Positions 53,901-63,734 of a stretch of 64,000 bases of DNA are shown in pieces (the stretch's first letter is position 1; the number at the start of each line of letters is the position of its first letter). The stretch covers positions 5,346,001 to 5,410,000 of the forward strand of contig CP034537.1 of assembly GCA_004000515.1 (NCBI GenBank), given 5' to 3'. Position numbers and translations under genes: made by a program. Under the pieces are notes generated by a model. It had not been told where the DNA came from and searched no databases. It worked only from the letters and a program-made list of their open reading frames with translations. The stretch comes from Pseudomonas poae. Lineage in GTDB: Bacteria; Pseudomonadota; Gammaproteobacteria; Pseudomonadales; Pseudomonadaceae.

Positions 53901-55521
53901 CATTGTTGAATATGCCTACGACCGCCAGGGCAACCTCCTTAGCGTCGACGATAGCCACTGGTTTCTGGCCTACGAATACGACACCCAAAACCGCCTCACC
54001 GCCGAGCACCAAGGCTGGGGCACCCTGCGCTACGGCTACGACGCCTGCGGCCAACTTCAAAAGCTGCGCCTGCCCGACAACAACCGCCTCGTCTTCAACC
54101 ACGCAAAGGTGGACACCTCGCCACGGTTGAACTGAACGGCTCGCTACTGACATCCCACCTCTTCAAATCCGGCCAGGAACATCAACGCCAACAAGGCCAA
54201 CTCCTCAGCCATTACCACTACGACGACCAACAGCGCCTGCATGCCCACGCCGTCACTCAACAAGAGCACTACCTCTACCAACGCCAATACGACTACGACA
54301 AATCCGGCAACCTCACCCGCCTGATCGACACCCGCAAAGGCGAACACCACTACCAGTACGACCCACTGAACCGCCTCACCCGCGGCGACCACGCCCAAGA
54401 CCTGCAAGAACGCTTCGCCCACGACCCGGCGAGCAACTTACTCATGCAAGACCGCCCCGGCCCTGACATCGTGGCCGGCAATCGTTTGATTAGCCAAGGC
54501 GACAACCACTACGACTATGACGCCTTCGGCAATCTGATCCGCGAACGGTGCGGCAAAGGCCATTTACTCGTTACCGGATACCGCTACGATTGTCAGCATC
54601 GGTTAATTGGAATCACAAAACCTAACGGCCAAACCGCCAGCTATCGCTACGACCCGTTTGGCCGTCGCATCAGCAAAACCGTTGACGGCATCACCACGGA
54701 GTTTTTTCTGGCAATGCGACAAGCTCATTGCCGAACACCACAAAGATAAACACCGCAGCTATCTCTACGAACCCGACAGCTTTCGCCCGCTGGTAATGCT
54801 GGAAGGCTTCGGTCCCATAGAAACCAAGCCCCACCACTACCAACTCGACCACCTCGGTACCCCACAGGAACTGACCAACCCCGAGGGCGAAATCGTTTGG
54901 TCCGCCCACTACCGCGCCTACGGCGAAATCTCCCGCCTCGACATCGGAAAAATCGACAACCCGCTGCGCTTCCAAGGCCAATACTTCGACCAAGAAAGCG
55001 GCCTGCACTACAACCGCCATCGCTACTACAATCCGGATATTGGTCGTTACCTCACGCCTGATCCGGTGAAGTTGGCGGGTGGGGTCAATGCGTACGAGTA
55101 CGCGCCAAACCCTACGGGATGGATAGATCCGCTAGGATCAACCTGCATCACAGGACAATGCCCAGGGCAACGTGACGATCCGTCTTCACATTACGACAAG
55201 CATAAGCCTCCACAGATTAGCGATCCTGACAGATCGTCTACCTATGAACAGGCGTTAAATAAAGCACTGAGGTGGCTTCTTGAAAATAATTTCCGTGCAG
55301 AAAAACCTACTTGGGGGAGATTCGGCGAGCGCAAAGGCCAACCCGTTGGAATGCAGACTGCTGATGGAAAAACGGGTTACCGGGTTGAGCATGACGATAG
55401 AAGTGGAGCACACATAAATGTATGGTCCAGTAAGAAAAAAGGACCGCATTATCATTTCAATGCCAGCCCAAAAATGGTATTCCAATTAACTAAACGATTT
55501 CAAAAAAATGAACTACTTTGA
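50977..55521 (+). CDS. RHS-family polymorphic toxin with C-terminal toxin tip, two frameshifts
   Basis: A 1514-aa RHS/YD-repeat protein. Residues about 1-245 form a helical N-terminal region, about 253-305 hold two hydrophobic helices (AAGFVVSLLIDLVIAVVLTL...), and the RHS shell with many YD repeats (YRYDEQ, YQYDEAGRL, YRYDDVGRQ) runs to the conserved end NRHRYYNPDIGRYLTPDPVK and NPTGWIDPLG, where such proteins cleave themselves. The last ~125 residues are a variable toxin, with GYRVEHDDRSGAHINV and GPHYHFN as the notable His-containing motifs; I cannot name its family. One G is missing near 54112 and one T extra at 54702-54707. No PAAR, VgrG or Eag gene is near, so the delivery route is unclear. 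Confidence 0.88.
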
Positions 55522-55924
55522 CAAAGAAATCATTACAGATCTGAAAACTCACAATATAGGGTTTCAAACCCTCACTGACGCTGAGCACAAAATCATACTT
55601 GAAGAAATGAATAACAAAATTCCTTTCTCATCAAGTAAAATTGACTGGAAAAAATTGAAAAACAGTCATATTTTTTTTTACGAACCATTAAGCATAGCGA
55701 CCCTGCAATTAGCGGAGAAAATTAGAGAAGTCTCTGACGGAAATCTGATTTTTGTAGGAGACTCTGCGTGCGACGAGGTGTATTCCATAGCGCCCGAAAG
55801 TCTTGAACAAGCACTCAAGTTATTTTCTGAACTACCCCAGCACACCTACATCCTGCAAACTTCATTAAACTGGATTGCCTGCATATCCTTTGAGGGCGAT
55901 ATTGACTTCGCAGGTCTTCCGTGA
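55508..55924 (+). CDS. Probable immunity protein for the RHS toxin
   Basis: A 138-aa acidic protein whose ATG overlaps the end of the RHS gene by 14 bases, the classic place for a cognate immunity gene. It is clearly AT-richer than the surrounding DNA (for example the stretch around 55660-55760), a sign of foreign origin shared with the toxin tip. No signal peptide or membrane segment, so it should act in the cytoplasm. The sequence (MNYFDKEIITDLKTHNIGF) is not one I recognise. Confidence 0.75.
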   Translation: MNYFDKEIITDLKTHNIGFQTLTDAEHKIILEEMNNKIPFSSSKIDWKKLKNSHIFFYEPLSIATLQLAEKIREVSDGNLIFVGDSACDEVYSIAPESLEQALKLFSELPQHTYILQTSLNWIACISFEGDIDFAGLP

Positions 55925-56185
55925 AAACACCAATAGCTCAGGCACTTGCAGTCCGACTCAGAGTGCACGAAAAATCACATTCGCCATTTTGAAATATCGA
56001 GTTTTTACTATGATTCAGCAGATCTCTCGGAAAGCGTAACTCGCCACTGACTTGTGAGGAACGCCCCTTAACTAAGCATTGAAGGCGTAACTTTCGGCAG
56101 AAAAATCCGCCTCAAAGAAAGAACCAGAATTAAACATTAAAAAAACACAACGAAGTCACCACCCAAATAAACAGGCTACCAAAGA

Positions 56186-56518
56186 ATGAAAATCATCTGC
56201 ACCCCACTCACTTTAGAGGCGGTGAAGTTATTGGATGTAGACGATTGTCCAGACTCGTTGCTCGAGAGCATCTCCCTCTTCGACGAAGAATACGAACAAC
56301 TACTCAAGTCTGGTGCATTGGGAGCGATAAATGAAACGCGAGGAAAATTAATTGATGAATACGAAGACGAAGTCATCAAAACAACCGAAGATCTTGTAAA
56401 AACCTTAGAGATACTTCAAGAGCATCTGACTTCTGAAAATTCATCAGTAATCAGAAAGCTAATTTACTTAAACACCCTAGCGATCAAAAACCGTACAGGG
56501 CTGTACTTTTTCTTTTAA
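56186..56518 (+). CDS. Orphan immunity-like protein, 110 aa
   Basis: A small, strongly acidic, AT-rich gene (MKIICTPLTLEAVKLLDVDD ... FDEEYEQLL) with no toxin in front of it. Its place between the RHS/immunity pair and the decayed second tip, its size and base composition make it a likely leftover immunity gene from an earlier cassette. The function is inferred from position only. The 261 bases before it are AT-rich and I see no gene in them. Confidence 0.55.
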   Translation: MKIICTPLTLEAVKLLDVDDCPDSLLESISLFDEEYEQLLKSGALGAINETRGKLIDEYEDEVIKTTEDLVKTLEILQEHLTSENSSVIRKLIYLNTLAIKNRTGLYFFF

Positions 56519-56585
56519 CTATCAAAACCGATTAGTAACCACCGCCCCCACCACCAAACGCAAGGAAGATTAAAAATCTTGGCGA

Positions 56586-57137
56586 CACCACAACCGTCAT
56601 CGCTACCACAATCCAGATATTGGTCGCTGCCTGACGCCAGATCCGGTGAAGTTGGCAGGTGGGATCAAGGCGTACCAGTACGTACCCAACCCTACGGAAT
56701 GAGTGGACCTATTAGGGTCGAGCACATGTCCAGGCGGAATTGGTTGTAAACCCACCAGCAACGCCGACAAGCCGGAAAGCCATCTTAAAGCTGACCCCGG
56801 TGAGCCAAACCCACCAGCCCCGAATAAAAAAGAAAAAACTGTCAGGGTTCGCCATTACACGAACAGAACTGGCTCCAAGGGAATAGAGAAAGAAGGCGTG
56901 ATTACTGCTAAAGATAACAACAGGGTTTACCTCGAACCTGCCAACACCAAAGTTCTCAGCTCAGTTGACGCACAACAGAAATATCAAATTGGCAAATGAA
57001 AAGGCAGAGACTACATTGAGCTGGATGTACCTGAGTCGCGCTTGGAGTGGGTAAAAAATCCCAGATACAACACTATGGAGCTGACCGTAAAAGGCAACTT
57101 GCAACTACAAAAACCAAAATTCACGAGAAGAAAATAA
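56586..57137 (+). pseudogene. Detached RHS tip with HYD1-type ADP-ribosyltransferase toxin, two in-frame stops
   Basis: The frame from 56586 repeats the end of the RHS shell (NRHRYHNPDIGRCLTPDPVK, then NPTE-stop-VDLLG) at clear nucleotide similarity to 55009-55140, and then carries a different toxin: VRVRHYTNRTGSKGIEKEGV, VYLEPAN, RDYIELDVPE and ELTVKGNLQL. These match my recall of the Tox-ART-HYD1 domain (His-Tyr-Asp set). TGA at 56700-56702 replaces the Trp of the cleavage motif, and TGA at 56997-56999 cuts the toxin (GK-stop-KGRDY). The frame ends at TAA 57135-57137. It has no promoter or start of its own and looks like a displaced, silent cassette. Confidence 0.78.
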
Positions 57138-57435
57138 TGTTGGAGCAAAACAAAAAATAGTACTGACAGGAGAAGAGGCTCTGGATGCGCTGGCAGAGAT
57201 CGAGTTCATACTGATATCGCTACACAAAATGGGCAGTTTTTACGCAGACAAGCCTGAAGCGCTAGACGAATACCGAAGAAAAACTACGGACTTCATCGAT
57301 AATTGTGACGTCACTCAACGCCTCGCAAAAATTCGCACGATTATTTCCCGACATTTTGACGATACTCTCGGCGACGATGACATGGACGATGTCGAAAGAC
57401 ATGTTGCTGGCTTGAAATTCTGGAGGCCCGAATGA
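57137..57435 (+). CDS. Probable immunity protein for the detached HYD1 toxin, one frameshift
   Basis: The ATG at 57137 overlaps the last base of the toxin stop. MLEQNKK is followed, after restoring one A to the A6 run at 57153-57158, by IVLTGEEALDALAEIEFILI and a mostly helical acidic protein ending HVAGLKFWRPE. Corrected length is 99 aa. Its position makes it the immunity partner of the HYD1-type tip. Unlike that tip it has no internal stop apart from the homopolymer error, so it may still be protective. Confidence 0.62.
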
Positions 57436-57447
57436 CTACGGTCCCCC

Positions 57448-57884
57448 TCACCCCCACGCCACCACCAACAACCCCACCCCCAACACCAAACACAACGGCG
57501 AATAAAAATACGTATCCAACCTCGCAAACCGCGACCCACCCACCTTCTTGAAAAACCCCACCAACTCCGAATCCCCAATCGCCCGCGCAAACATCACCAC
57601 CGCAATCGCGCTGATGCCCCACTGCAACGCGCCATGGGACACCGCCGAAAAATATAGCCCGGCTCGCAGGCATACCATCAAGGCAATTGCCACCAGCCCC
57701 AACGCCACCAAGAATGTACCCAGTGCAGAAGGTTTGAATGCGGGCGTGGACCGCTGGCGAACTCGCCTGGGAGCTGGGGAATGACCGCCTGGAAGCCAAG
57801 TTTGCCGCCGGCCGCCCAGTACAAGTGCACCATGCTGATGCAGGTAAAAACCCCGACGATCCATCGTGCGATGACAAAGCTCAT
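57448..57884 (-). CDS. DUF3995 membrane protein, one frameshift
   Basis: A 145-aa protein with four hydrophobic segments, starting MSFVIARWIVGVFTCISMVH and containing HLYWAAGG near the first turn and LDTYFYSPLCLVLGVGLLVV at the end, the pattern of DUF3995. One C is missing near 57739-57741 (FASGPRP-AFKPSALGT). The start at 57884 fits the family. It converges with the immunity gene (12 bases between stops), marking the right edge of the RHS region. Function unknown. Confidence 0.75.
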
Positions 57885-57977
57885 GGCCGACTCTCCCTGA
57901 AAATGTGGGAATGAGCATAGTCGCCCAGTGATTTTTTGCAGGCATTTCGTCGGCGGCTGGTGGTAAAGTGCCGCCCC

Positions 57978-58366
57978 ATGAAATTCGCCCGTGCCGATCG
58001 CTCGCTCGTTGCCTGGATGCTCTACTGCTGCGTCCTGTTCAATGCGTTCGCCTGCAGTATTGGTCATGGGCAGATGGTGGGGATGCAGCTCAATGGCATC
58101 GGCGGTCAGTTCTGTACGGTCGACCCGCGAACCCAAGCGCCCAAGCCGTCCAACTCCATCGATGAAAGCCTGCCGACGCTGTCCAAGGCCTTCGGTTGCC
58201 CGCTGTGCTCCACGGGGGCATGGGCCCGGCACTCAATTCCAGCCTGAATGTCGCGGTATTACCGCAACCTCACGCGCCACCGCTGGCGATCATCGCCACC
58301 GCCGACATCCCTGCTCGCTTCACCTGGCCCACGGCTCATCCGCGCGCGCCGCCTGCTGTCGCCTGA
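57978..58366 (+). CDS. DUF2946 protein, one frameshift
   Basis: A 129-aa protein of the DUF2946 family: a hydrophobic start (SLVAWMLYCCVLFNAFACSIGHGQM), the conserved FGCPLCST motif with two cysteines, and a Pro/Ala-rich end. One G is missing from the G5 run near 58207-58211. DUF2946 genes are typically next to TonB receptors and copper genes, and here one follows 95 bases downstream. A metal-related role (copper or similar) is inferred from this association and the CxxC motif. Confidence 0.76.
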
Positions 58367-58461
58367 TTCCTTCGCTCCCTGATCTGCACTGACCCGCGTT
58401 TCCATTGGGGAATACGCGTGGCTGTGTGTTGTTTTCAAGCCAAGTTTTTCAGGATTCAACC

Positions 58462-60587
58462 ATGAAACATCTACCCCTGTTGGCGGGCCTGTTCGGCTGC
58501 CTGCCTGTGTGCGCCTGGTCCATCGAGCTGGCCCCGACCACCATTGATGGTGAGCAAACCGCCGAGCCCGGCCTGACCCTGGATCAATCCAGCGGCGCGG
58601 CGTCGCGGCTGGGACTGAGCGTGCGAGAGACACCTGCATCGGTGGCCATCGCCAACCGCAACGATATCGAGCGCCACGGCGCCAAGACGTTCCGCGATGC
58701 CGCCAACACCCTGCCCGGCGTCAACGCCAGTGCACCGCCGGGGTTTGGCGGTTTTGTGTCTTACCGTGGATTTACCAGCAGCCAGATCACCCAGATGTTC
58801 AACGGCATCAACGTGGCCACTGGCCTGGCGCGGCCGGTGGATGCGTGGATCTATGATCGGGTGGAACTGGTAGGCGGACCCTCTTCACTGATCAACGGCG
58901 TCGGCTCCGTGGGCGGCTCTCTCAACTACGTGACCAAGCTCGCCACCCGCGAGGAGCGGGCCGCCGAAGGCCAGCTCACCTATGGCAGCTATGACACGGC
59001 CGGCGTGGCCTTCGGCGTCAATCACGCCCTGACCGAGCCCGGTGCCGAAGTGCAGCATTACGCGCGCCTGGATGTGAGCCGCAACACCAACCACAGCTAT
59101 ATCGAGCGCGACCAGCGCGAGGCCTGAGCCTGGCGTTTTCCCTGCTCAGCGACCTCACCCCCAACCTGTCCCACACCCTGGCGCTGGAATACCAGGACGA
59201 GCATGAAGACAGCCCCTACTGGGGCACGCCGGTGCTCAACCCAAAGGCCGGTGAGTTGAAAATCGACAAGCACAACCGCTTCAACAACTACAACGTCGCC
59301 GATGGCCGTTACGAACAGCGCACGCTCTGGGCGCGGTCGATCATCGACTACCGCATCAATGACAACACGACCCTGAAAAATACGCTCTACCACCTGGATA
59401 GCCAGCGCGACTATCGCAACCTGGAAACCTACCAGTACAACGCCGATAACAGCGCGGTGAACCGTTCCACTGCCTACCAAGTGCGTCATCAAGGCGTACA
59501 AAACGGCAATCAGTTCGAACTGCGCCACGACGATAGCCTATTCGGCCTGTCGACCACCTGGTCCGGCGGTTTTGAGTACAAGGTCAACAGCACGACAAAC
59601 AGCCCTTTGAACGTGTCAGGAAACAGCAGCGTAGATCCGAACCACTACGACCCTGGCTACTTCTATGGCATCCCGGGCACCAAACCAGGCTTCGTCAAGG
59701 ACAAGACCAACGAGGTCACCACCAGGGCGTTGTTCGTTGAAAACCGCCTGGGCCTCACCGATAAACTGTCGCTGCTCACCGGTCTGCGTTACGACGCCAT
59801 CGACCTGGATGTCACCAACCATCGTGCGGTAACGGCTACTAATCCACGGCACCTCGAACGCAGTTGGGAGCCGTTGACCGGGCGCGTGGGCCTGACCTAC
59901 CAGTTCATTCCTTCGGCCAACGTGTATGTGCAATACAGCACCGCCGCCGAACAACCGAACACCACCACACAGGTATTCGATGTATCCACTGGCAAGCAGT
60001 GGGAAGTGGGCAGCAAGTTCGATTACCTGGACGGTCGCGGCTCAGCCACCGTGGCGGCCTACAAGATCGAGCGCAAAGACTTTGCCGTCACCGATCCACA
60101 AGACCCCACCAATAGCATCCCGGTGGGTGCGCAATCCTCCAAAGGCATCGAGTTGGCGAGCTCGCTGCGCATCACGCCCAAGTTGCTGGCAGAAGGTAAC
60201 TTCGCTTGGGTGGACGCCGAGTACGATGACTTCAACGAGAAAACCGCCAGTGGTGCGGTGGTTTCACGCAAGGGCAATACACCGACCAACGTACCCAAGC
60301 GTGTAGGCAACCTGTGGCTGACCTATGACTTTGCCGAAGACTGGCAAGGCGGCGTGGATGCGCGGTATGTGGCCGAGGTGTATGCAGACAACGCCAATAC
60401 CCAGACGGTACCCGCGTACACGTTGTTCGGGACGTTCCTGCGGTACAAGGTGGACGCCCACACTTCCGTCACCGGTCGGGTACGTAATTTGACGAATGAG
60501 GTGTATGCCGAGTTTGCCCATGTGTCACCGGCTTACTACCTGGGATCGCCGCGAACCTTTGAATTGGCGGTAAACACCAAGTTCTAA
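58462..60587 (+). CDS. TonB-dependent outer-membrane receptor, one frameshift
   Basis: A 708-aa receptor with a signal peptide (MKHLPLLAGLFGCLPVCAWS), a plug domain (VRETPASVAIANRNDIERHG ... RVELVGGPSSLINGVGSVGG) and a barrel ending in the aromatic NTKF. It lacks an STN domain, so it only transports. One G is missing near 59117 (RDQRE-GLSLAFSLL). The DUF2946 gene upstream suggests a metal chelate as substrate; siderophore is the alternative. Confidence 0.87.
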
Positions 60588-60648
60588 ACCTGAAATACAC
60601 TTAAAACGGAGGGTCAGTTAAAAAGCACTATGCGCAACACTGCCCCTG

Positions 60649-60770
60649 TAGTGAGCGGGCTTGCCCGCGCTGGGGCAAGCCGCCCCAACCCAGTCACCGC
60701 ATTTGTCCAGAAAGACATAGGGCGCCTGGTTTTGGGGCGGCTTCGCCCCCGCGGGCAAGCCCGCTCACTA
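60649..60770. repeat. REP doublet of a second type
   Basis: The arms gtagtgagcgggcttgcccg and cgggcaagcccgctcacta face each other across about 80 bases, which contain an inner pair (ggggcaagccgcccc / ggggcggcttcgcccc). The head gtagtgagcggg differs from the gtgggagc head of the other elements. It lies between the receptor gene and the convergent binding-protein gene. Confidence 0.82.
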
Positions 60771-60794
60771 AAAGGTATTGCCAGCGTCACGAGC

Positions 60795-61812
60795 CTATTT
60801 AAGGCTCGCCTCAACCTTCTGCGCCACATCCTCTGGCAACCATGCCTTCCACACTTCGGGGTGCTCTTTCAAGAACGCCTGGGCCACTTCCCGTGGCGCG
60901 GTGTGATTCTCGCTCATGGTCGCCAAGGCCTTGTTCAGCGGCTCGATAGGAAATTCGACCTTCTCGAAGAACTGCGCAATCTGCGGATGCGCCTTCTGGA
61001 ACGGCGTTGACACACCGATGCTCAACTTGGACGCCAACGACCGCGTAGGCTTCGGATCCGGATTGTCCGCATCCGTCAGCGTCTTCCAGGCCTCGGCATC
61101 GAACGGCGGCTCCTCCAGCTGGATCAGCTTATAGCGCCCCATCAACGGCGTCGGCGACCAATAATAGAACAGCACCGGCTTGCCCCGGCGGATCGATGAG
61201 GCGATCTCGGCGTCCAGTGCCGCACCCGAGCCACTGCGGAAGTTCACGTAGCTGTCATCCAGCCCATAGGCCTTGAGTTTCTGCTTGTTGACCACTTCCG
61301 AGGTCCAGCCGATGGGGCTGTTGAGGAAGCGCCCTTTGCTGGGGGCTTCGGGGTCCTTGAACACGTCCTTGTAGCGTGCCAGGTCCTTTACACTCTTGAG
61401 GTCCGGCGCCAGCGGCTTTGATACCTTTGGCGGGGTCGCCCTTGACCACGTACTCCGGCACCCACCAGCCTTCGGTGGCCCCCTTGACCGTATCACCCAG
61501 GCCCACCACTTTGCCTTCGGCTTCGGCCTTGACCCACACAGGGCTGCGCCCCGCCCACTCTTCGCCGATCACCTGGATGTCGTTCTTGGCCAAGGCGGTT
61601 TCCAGGGTGATGGTAGTACCAGGCAAGGTGTCGGTGGGCAGGTCGTAGCCTTTCTCGACAATGACTCGCAGTACTTCAGTGATCAGGCTGCCGCTTTCCC
61701 AGTTCAAGTCGGCAAAGTGCACCGGGGTTTCGGCGGCCAAAACCGACGGCGCAGCCATCGACAGACTCAAGGTCGTCAGGGATGCGGCCAACAGCGTTTT
61801 AAATCCTTTCAT
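60795..61812 (-). CDS. Glycine betaine/proline-type ABC substrate-binding protein, one frameshift
   Basis: A periplasmic ProX/OpuAC-family protein of 338 aa with a signal peptide (MKGFKTLLAASLTTLSLSMAAPSVLA). The OpuAC core is seen in ESGSLITEVLRVIVEKGYDLP, VIGEEWAGRSPVWVKA and PVLFYYWSPTPLMGRYKL, the last carrying aromatics that can cage a quaternary amine. One base is extra in the run at 61417-61419 (KGIKPLAPDLKSVKDL when corrected). No permease or ATPase is adjacent. Likely ligands are betaine, choline or carnitine; this is inference. Confidence 0.85.
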
Positions 61813-61945
61813 GCCTTAGCACCTCGCGATATCGCAGCCAATAGCGAACGGCTTTGCTGCGGATGCGCGAAGCCTCTGAATAGTTAAGTCAACTCAACTG
61901 TAGTAGAGGTTCCGGGCGCTAAAGCTTAAACAGCGTGTTTATGAC

Positions 61946-62416
61946 TCACTCACTGGCCTTGAATGTCACCAGTTCACCCTTGCGCCACTTGGCAGCCTTG
62001 CCGGTCACGGCCTTCAGGGTTTTGGTCAGGCCTTCCTGCAGTTGCTCGTTGGCGGCGAACACCAGCATGACGCTGTGGCCTTCCTTGAACACAATGCCCT
62101 GGCCTTCGGCGGAAGAAACAAAGGCATAGTCGCCCAGGCCATACACCGTCAACTTGATGTCGCGGAACTTCAACTCGAACTTGCCACCTTCACGGCTGGG
62201 CAATACCGCTGCGCGGAAATGGTCGCCCACTTTGAGTTCCAGGCGCGGCTTGTCATCCACCACCATCGCCGTTTCGGTGTCGATTTCGGCAATGTAGATG
62301 CCTTCCGGCGTCTGTTCGGTGATGTATACGAAACGGGATTGAAACTGCTTGACCAACTTTGCGCGCAAATCGCCCAGCACGAACAGCGCGTGCATATCCA
62401 GATTACTGACTGCCAA
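61946..62416 (-). CDS. Conserved hypothetical protein, about 150 aa
   Basis: A soluble, probably beta-rich protein (HALFVLGDLRAKLVKQFQSR ... ELKFRDIKLTVYGLGDYAFV). The start is unsure: TTG at 62416 or ATG at 62395 (MHALFVLGDL); neither has a strong ribosome-binding site. It has no signal peptide or membrane segment and no motif that I recognise. Intact in frame. Confidence 0.62.
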   Translation of the reverse strand: MAVSNLDMHALFVLGDLRAKLVKQFQSRFVYITEQTPEGIYIAEIDTETAMVVDDKPRLELKVGDHFRAAVLPSREGGKFELKFRDIKLTVYGLGDYAFVSSAEGQGIVFKEGHSVMLVFAANEQLQEGLTKTLKAVTGKAAKWRKGELVTFKASE

Positions 62417-62810
62417 GGAAACGCTCCCACATCGAAAAGAGCGCCGTCCGCCGGAGCGGGCAGCACAAAAAAACGGCCGTTACGGCACGATCACACAACA
62501 CATTCATTGAAAAAACTGAAGAAGATTCGCTGCAGCGCCATAAGACTAGTACAGACGTACACGATGGGCCTTGTGCAAGGTCATCAGGCATCACAGGAGA
62601 TCACAGGTTCAACGGCCCGAGAACACGGGTCGACCAACTTCAGAGAATAACCCAATTAAAAACGCAGTTTTCCGACATCGAATACAAAACACACACCTGA
62701 ACATGGAACCAGGCACCGGCGGCTGACAACAATACTAAAACAGCAACGCGGAACAACACCACCCAAAACGCAGCCGTTGAGTCAACCGGATTGATCGACA
62801 GGAGCAGGCT
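62417..62810. other. Intergenic stretch of about 390 bases
   Basis: No convincing gene is seen. It holds a weak minus-strand terminator-like site (62467-62487) and, at its right end, the ribosome-binding site (aggag) of the gene at 62811. The centre is AT-richer than the flanks and could hold promoters for both neighbours or a small RNA. Confidence 0.5.
62467..62487 (-). terminator. Possible weak minus-strand terminator
   Basis: Read on the minus strand, a short GC hairpin (gccg taa cggc) is followed within two bases by T7. The stem is short, so this is a tentative call; if real it would end a transcript coming from about 62500-62800 on the minus strand. Confidence 0.3.
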
Positions 62811-63085
62811 ATGCAACAACCCCCTACAACGCCATGTCCTCCCACACTCGTTCAGCATGCCAGGACGAGGCCCAATACTACCGCTTGCGCGGCTACGACG
62901 GGTACCTGGATTCGGTTCTTTACCAAGTCGTACCTGCCGGTAGAAACTTTTTCCACATTCGCGAAGTGCTCAGCGGCCGCGTCAAAGGCTTTCGCACCGA
63001 CCATATCCAGGCTTGCGAACTGGCAAAAAAACTCGAAGCTCGCCTGCATGCGCACCCCGGAGGAATCGTTTCGTCACCTGCATGA
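62811..63085 (+). CDS. Conserved hypothetical protein, 91 aa, one frameshift
   Basis: The ATG at 62811 has a strong ribosome-binding site (aggag, 5 bases upstream). One C is missing from the C5 run at 62820-62824; restored, MQQPPYNAMSSHTRSAC continues into YYRLRGYDGYLDSVLYQVVP and ends HAHPGGIVSSPA. It is soluble with no known motif. An alternative without any correction is a start at 62834. Confidence 0.6.
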
Positions 63086-63194
63086 CTTTACTGCGCCGCA
63101 GGCCCCAACAACTGCCATACTGGCCCGTCCACCGAAATGTGTGCCCTGCGGGCCAGGTTTCACCAGTGCAGTTATCTCCAAGGGAAGGCTCTAC

Positions 63195-63426
63195 GTGACG
63201 GAATTTGATATTGGCGAATTTTTTTATCCATGGCGGCGTAAGAGAAGTAGACGGTGAATTTCAGGCGGTGATCGTGATGCGGGCCAAGCCACCGCTGAAA
63301 ACCGTTACCACGCACCAAGTGGAAAAAGATCGCTGGTTCAAAACCGCCGATGCCGCAGCAGTCGCCGGCAAAGACGCTGCGCAGGCGCTGAAAACCGCCG
63401 TGGACGCCGGAGCATTGAATTCCTGA
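63195..63426 (+). CDS. Conserved hypothetical protein, 76 aa, one frameshift
   Basis: A GTG at 63195 follows agggaagg at good distance and gives MTEFDIGEFF; one T is extra in the T7 run at 63209-63215, after which IHGGVREVDGEFQAVIVMRA continues to VDAGALNS. Corrected length is 76 aa. A segment pattern of beta strands then a helix (KTADAAAVAGKDAAQALK) is visible. Function unknown. Confidence 0.55.
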
Positions 63427-63491
63427 TCCAATCGAACTCTGCCGCGTCGCTATCCTCCCATGCATAACGACCACCCTGCATGGAGAACGAT

Positions 63492-63727
63492 ATGGACGCG
63501 CCAATCCCCACCCTCGAAACCCTGTTTGCACAACTGGGCCTGGACTCCTCCCAGAAGCCATCGACGCTTTTATCGTCGCGCATCCGCTGCCTGAGGACGT
63601 GAAGCTGATCGATGCGCCCTTCTGGTCCGCCCAACAGGCGCAGTTTCTCAAGGAAGAACTACGCGAAGATGCCGACTGGGCGATTGCCGTGGATGAGTTG
63701 AACCAGCGCCTGCATCAACCGCACTAA
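63492..63727 (+). CDS. DUF2789 protein, 78 aa, one frameshift
   Basis: The ATG at 63492 gives MDAPIPTLETLFAQLGLDSS; one C is missing near 63550-63552, after which PEAIDAFIVAHPLPEDVKL and APFWSAQQAQFLKEELRED follow, the pattern of DUF2789. It ends LNQRLHQPH at the TAA 63725-63727. A small helical cytoplasmic protein of unknown function. Confidence 0.72.
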
Positions 63728-63734
63728 GCCCCAC

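Noticed and set aside
52700..54000. Tandem repeats in the RHS shell as a CRISPR-like or satellite array
   Set aside because: The repeats are protein-level YD repeats with varied DNA; they have no constant repeat and spacer lengths.
52285..54153. Open frame of 622 codons opposite the RHS shell
   Set aside because: YD repeats leave a regular stop-free antisense frame; the sense strand has the family's repeats and motifs.
56586..57137. Selenocysteine or stop read-through at the two TGA codons
   Set aside because: Neither position corresponds to a cysteine in related proteins and no selenocysteine insertion element is apparent; decay of a silent cassette is simpler.
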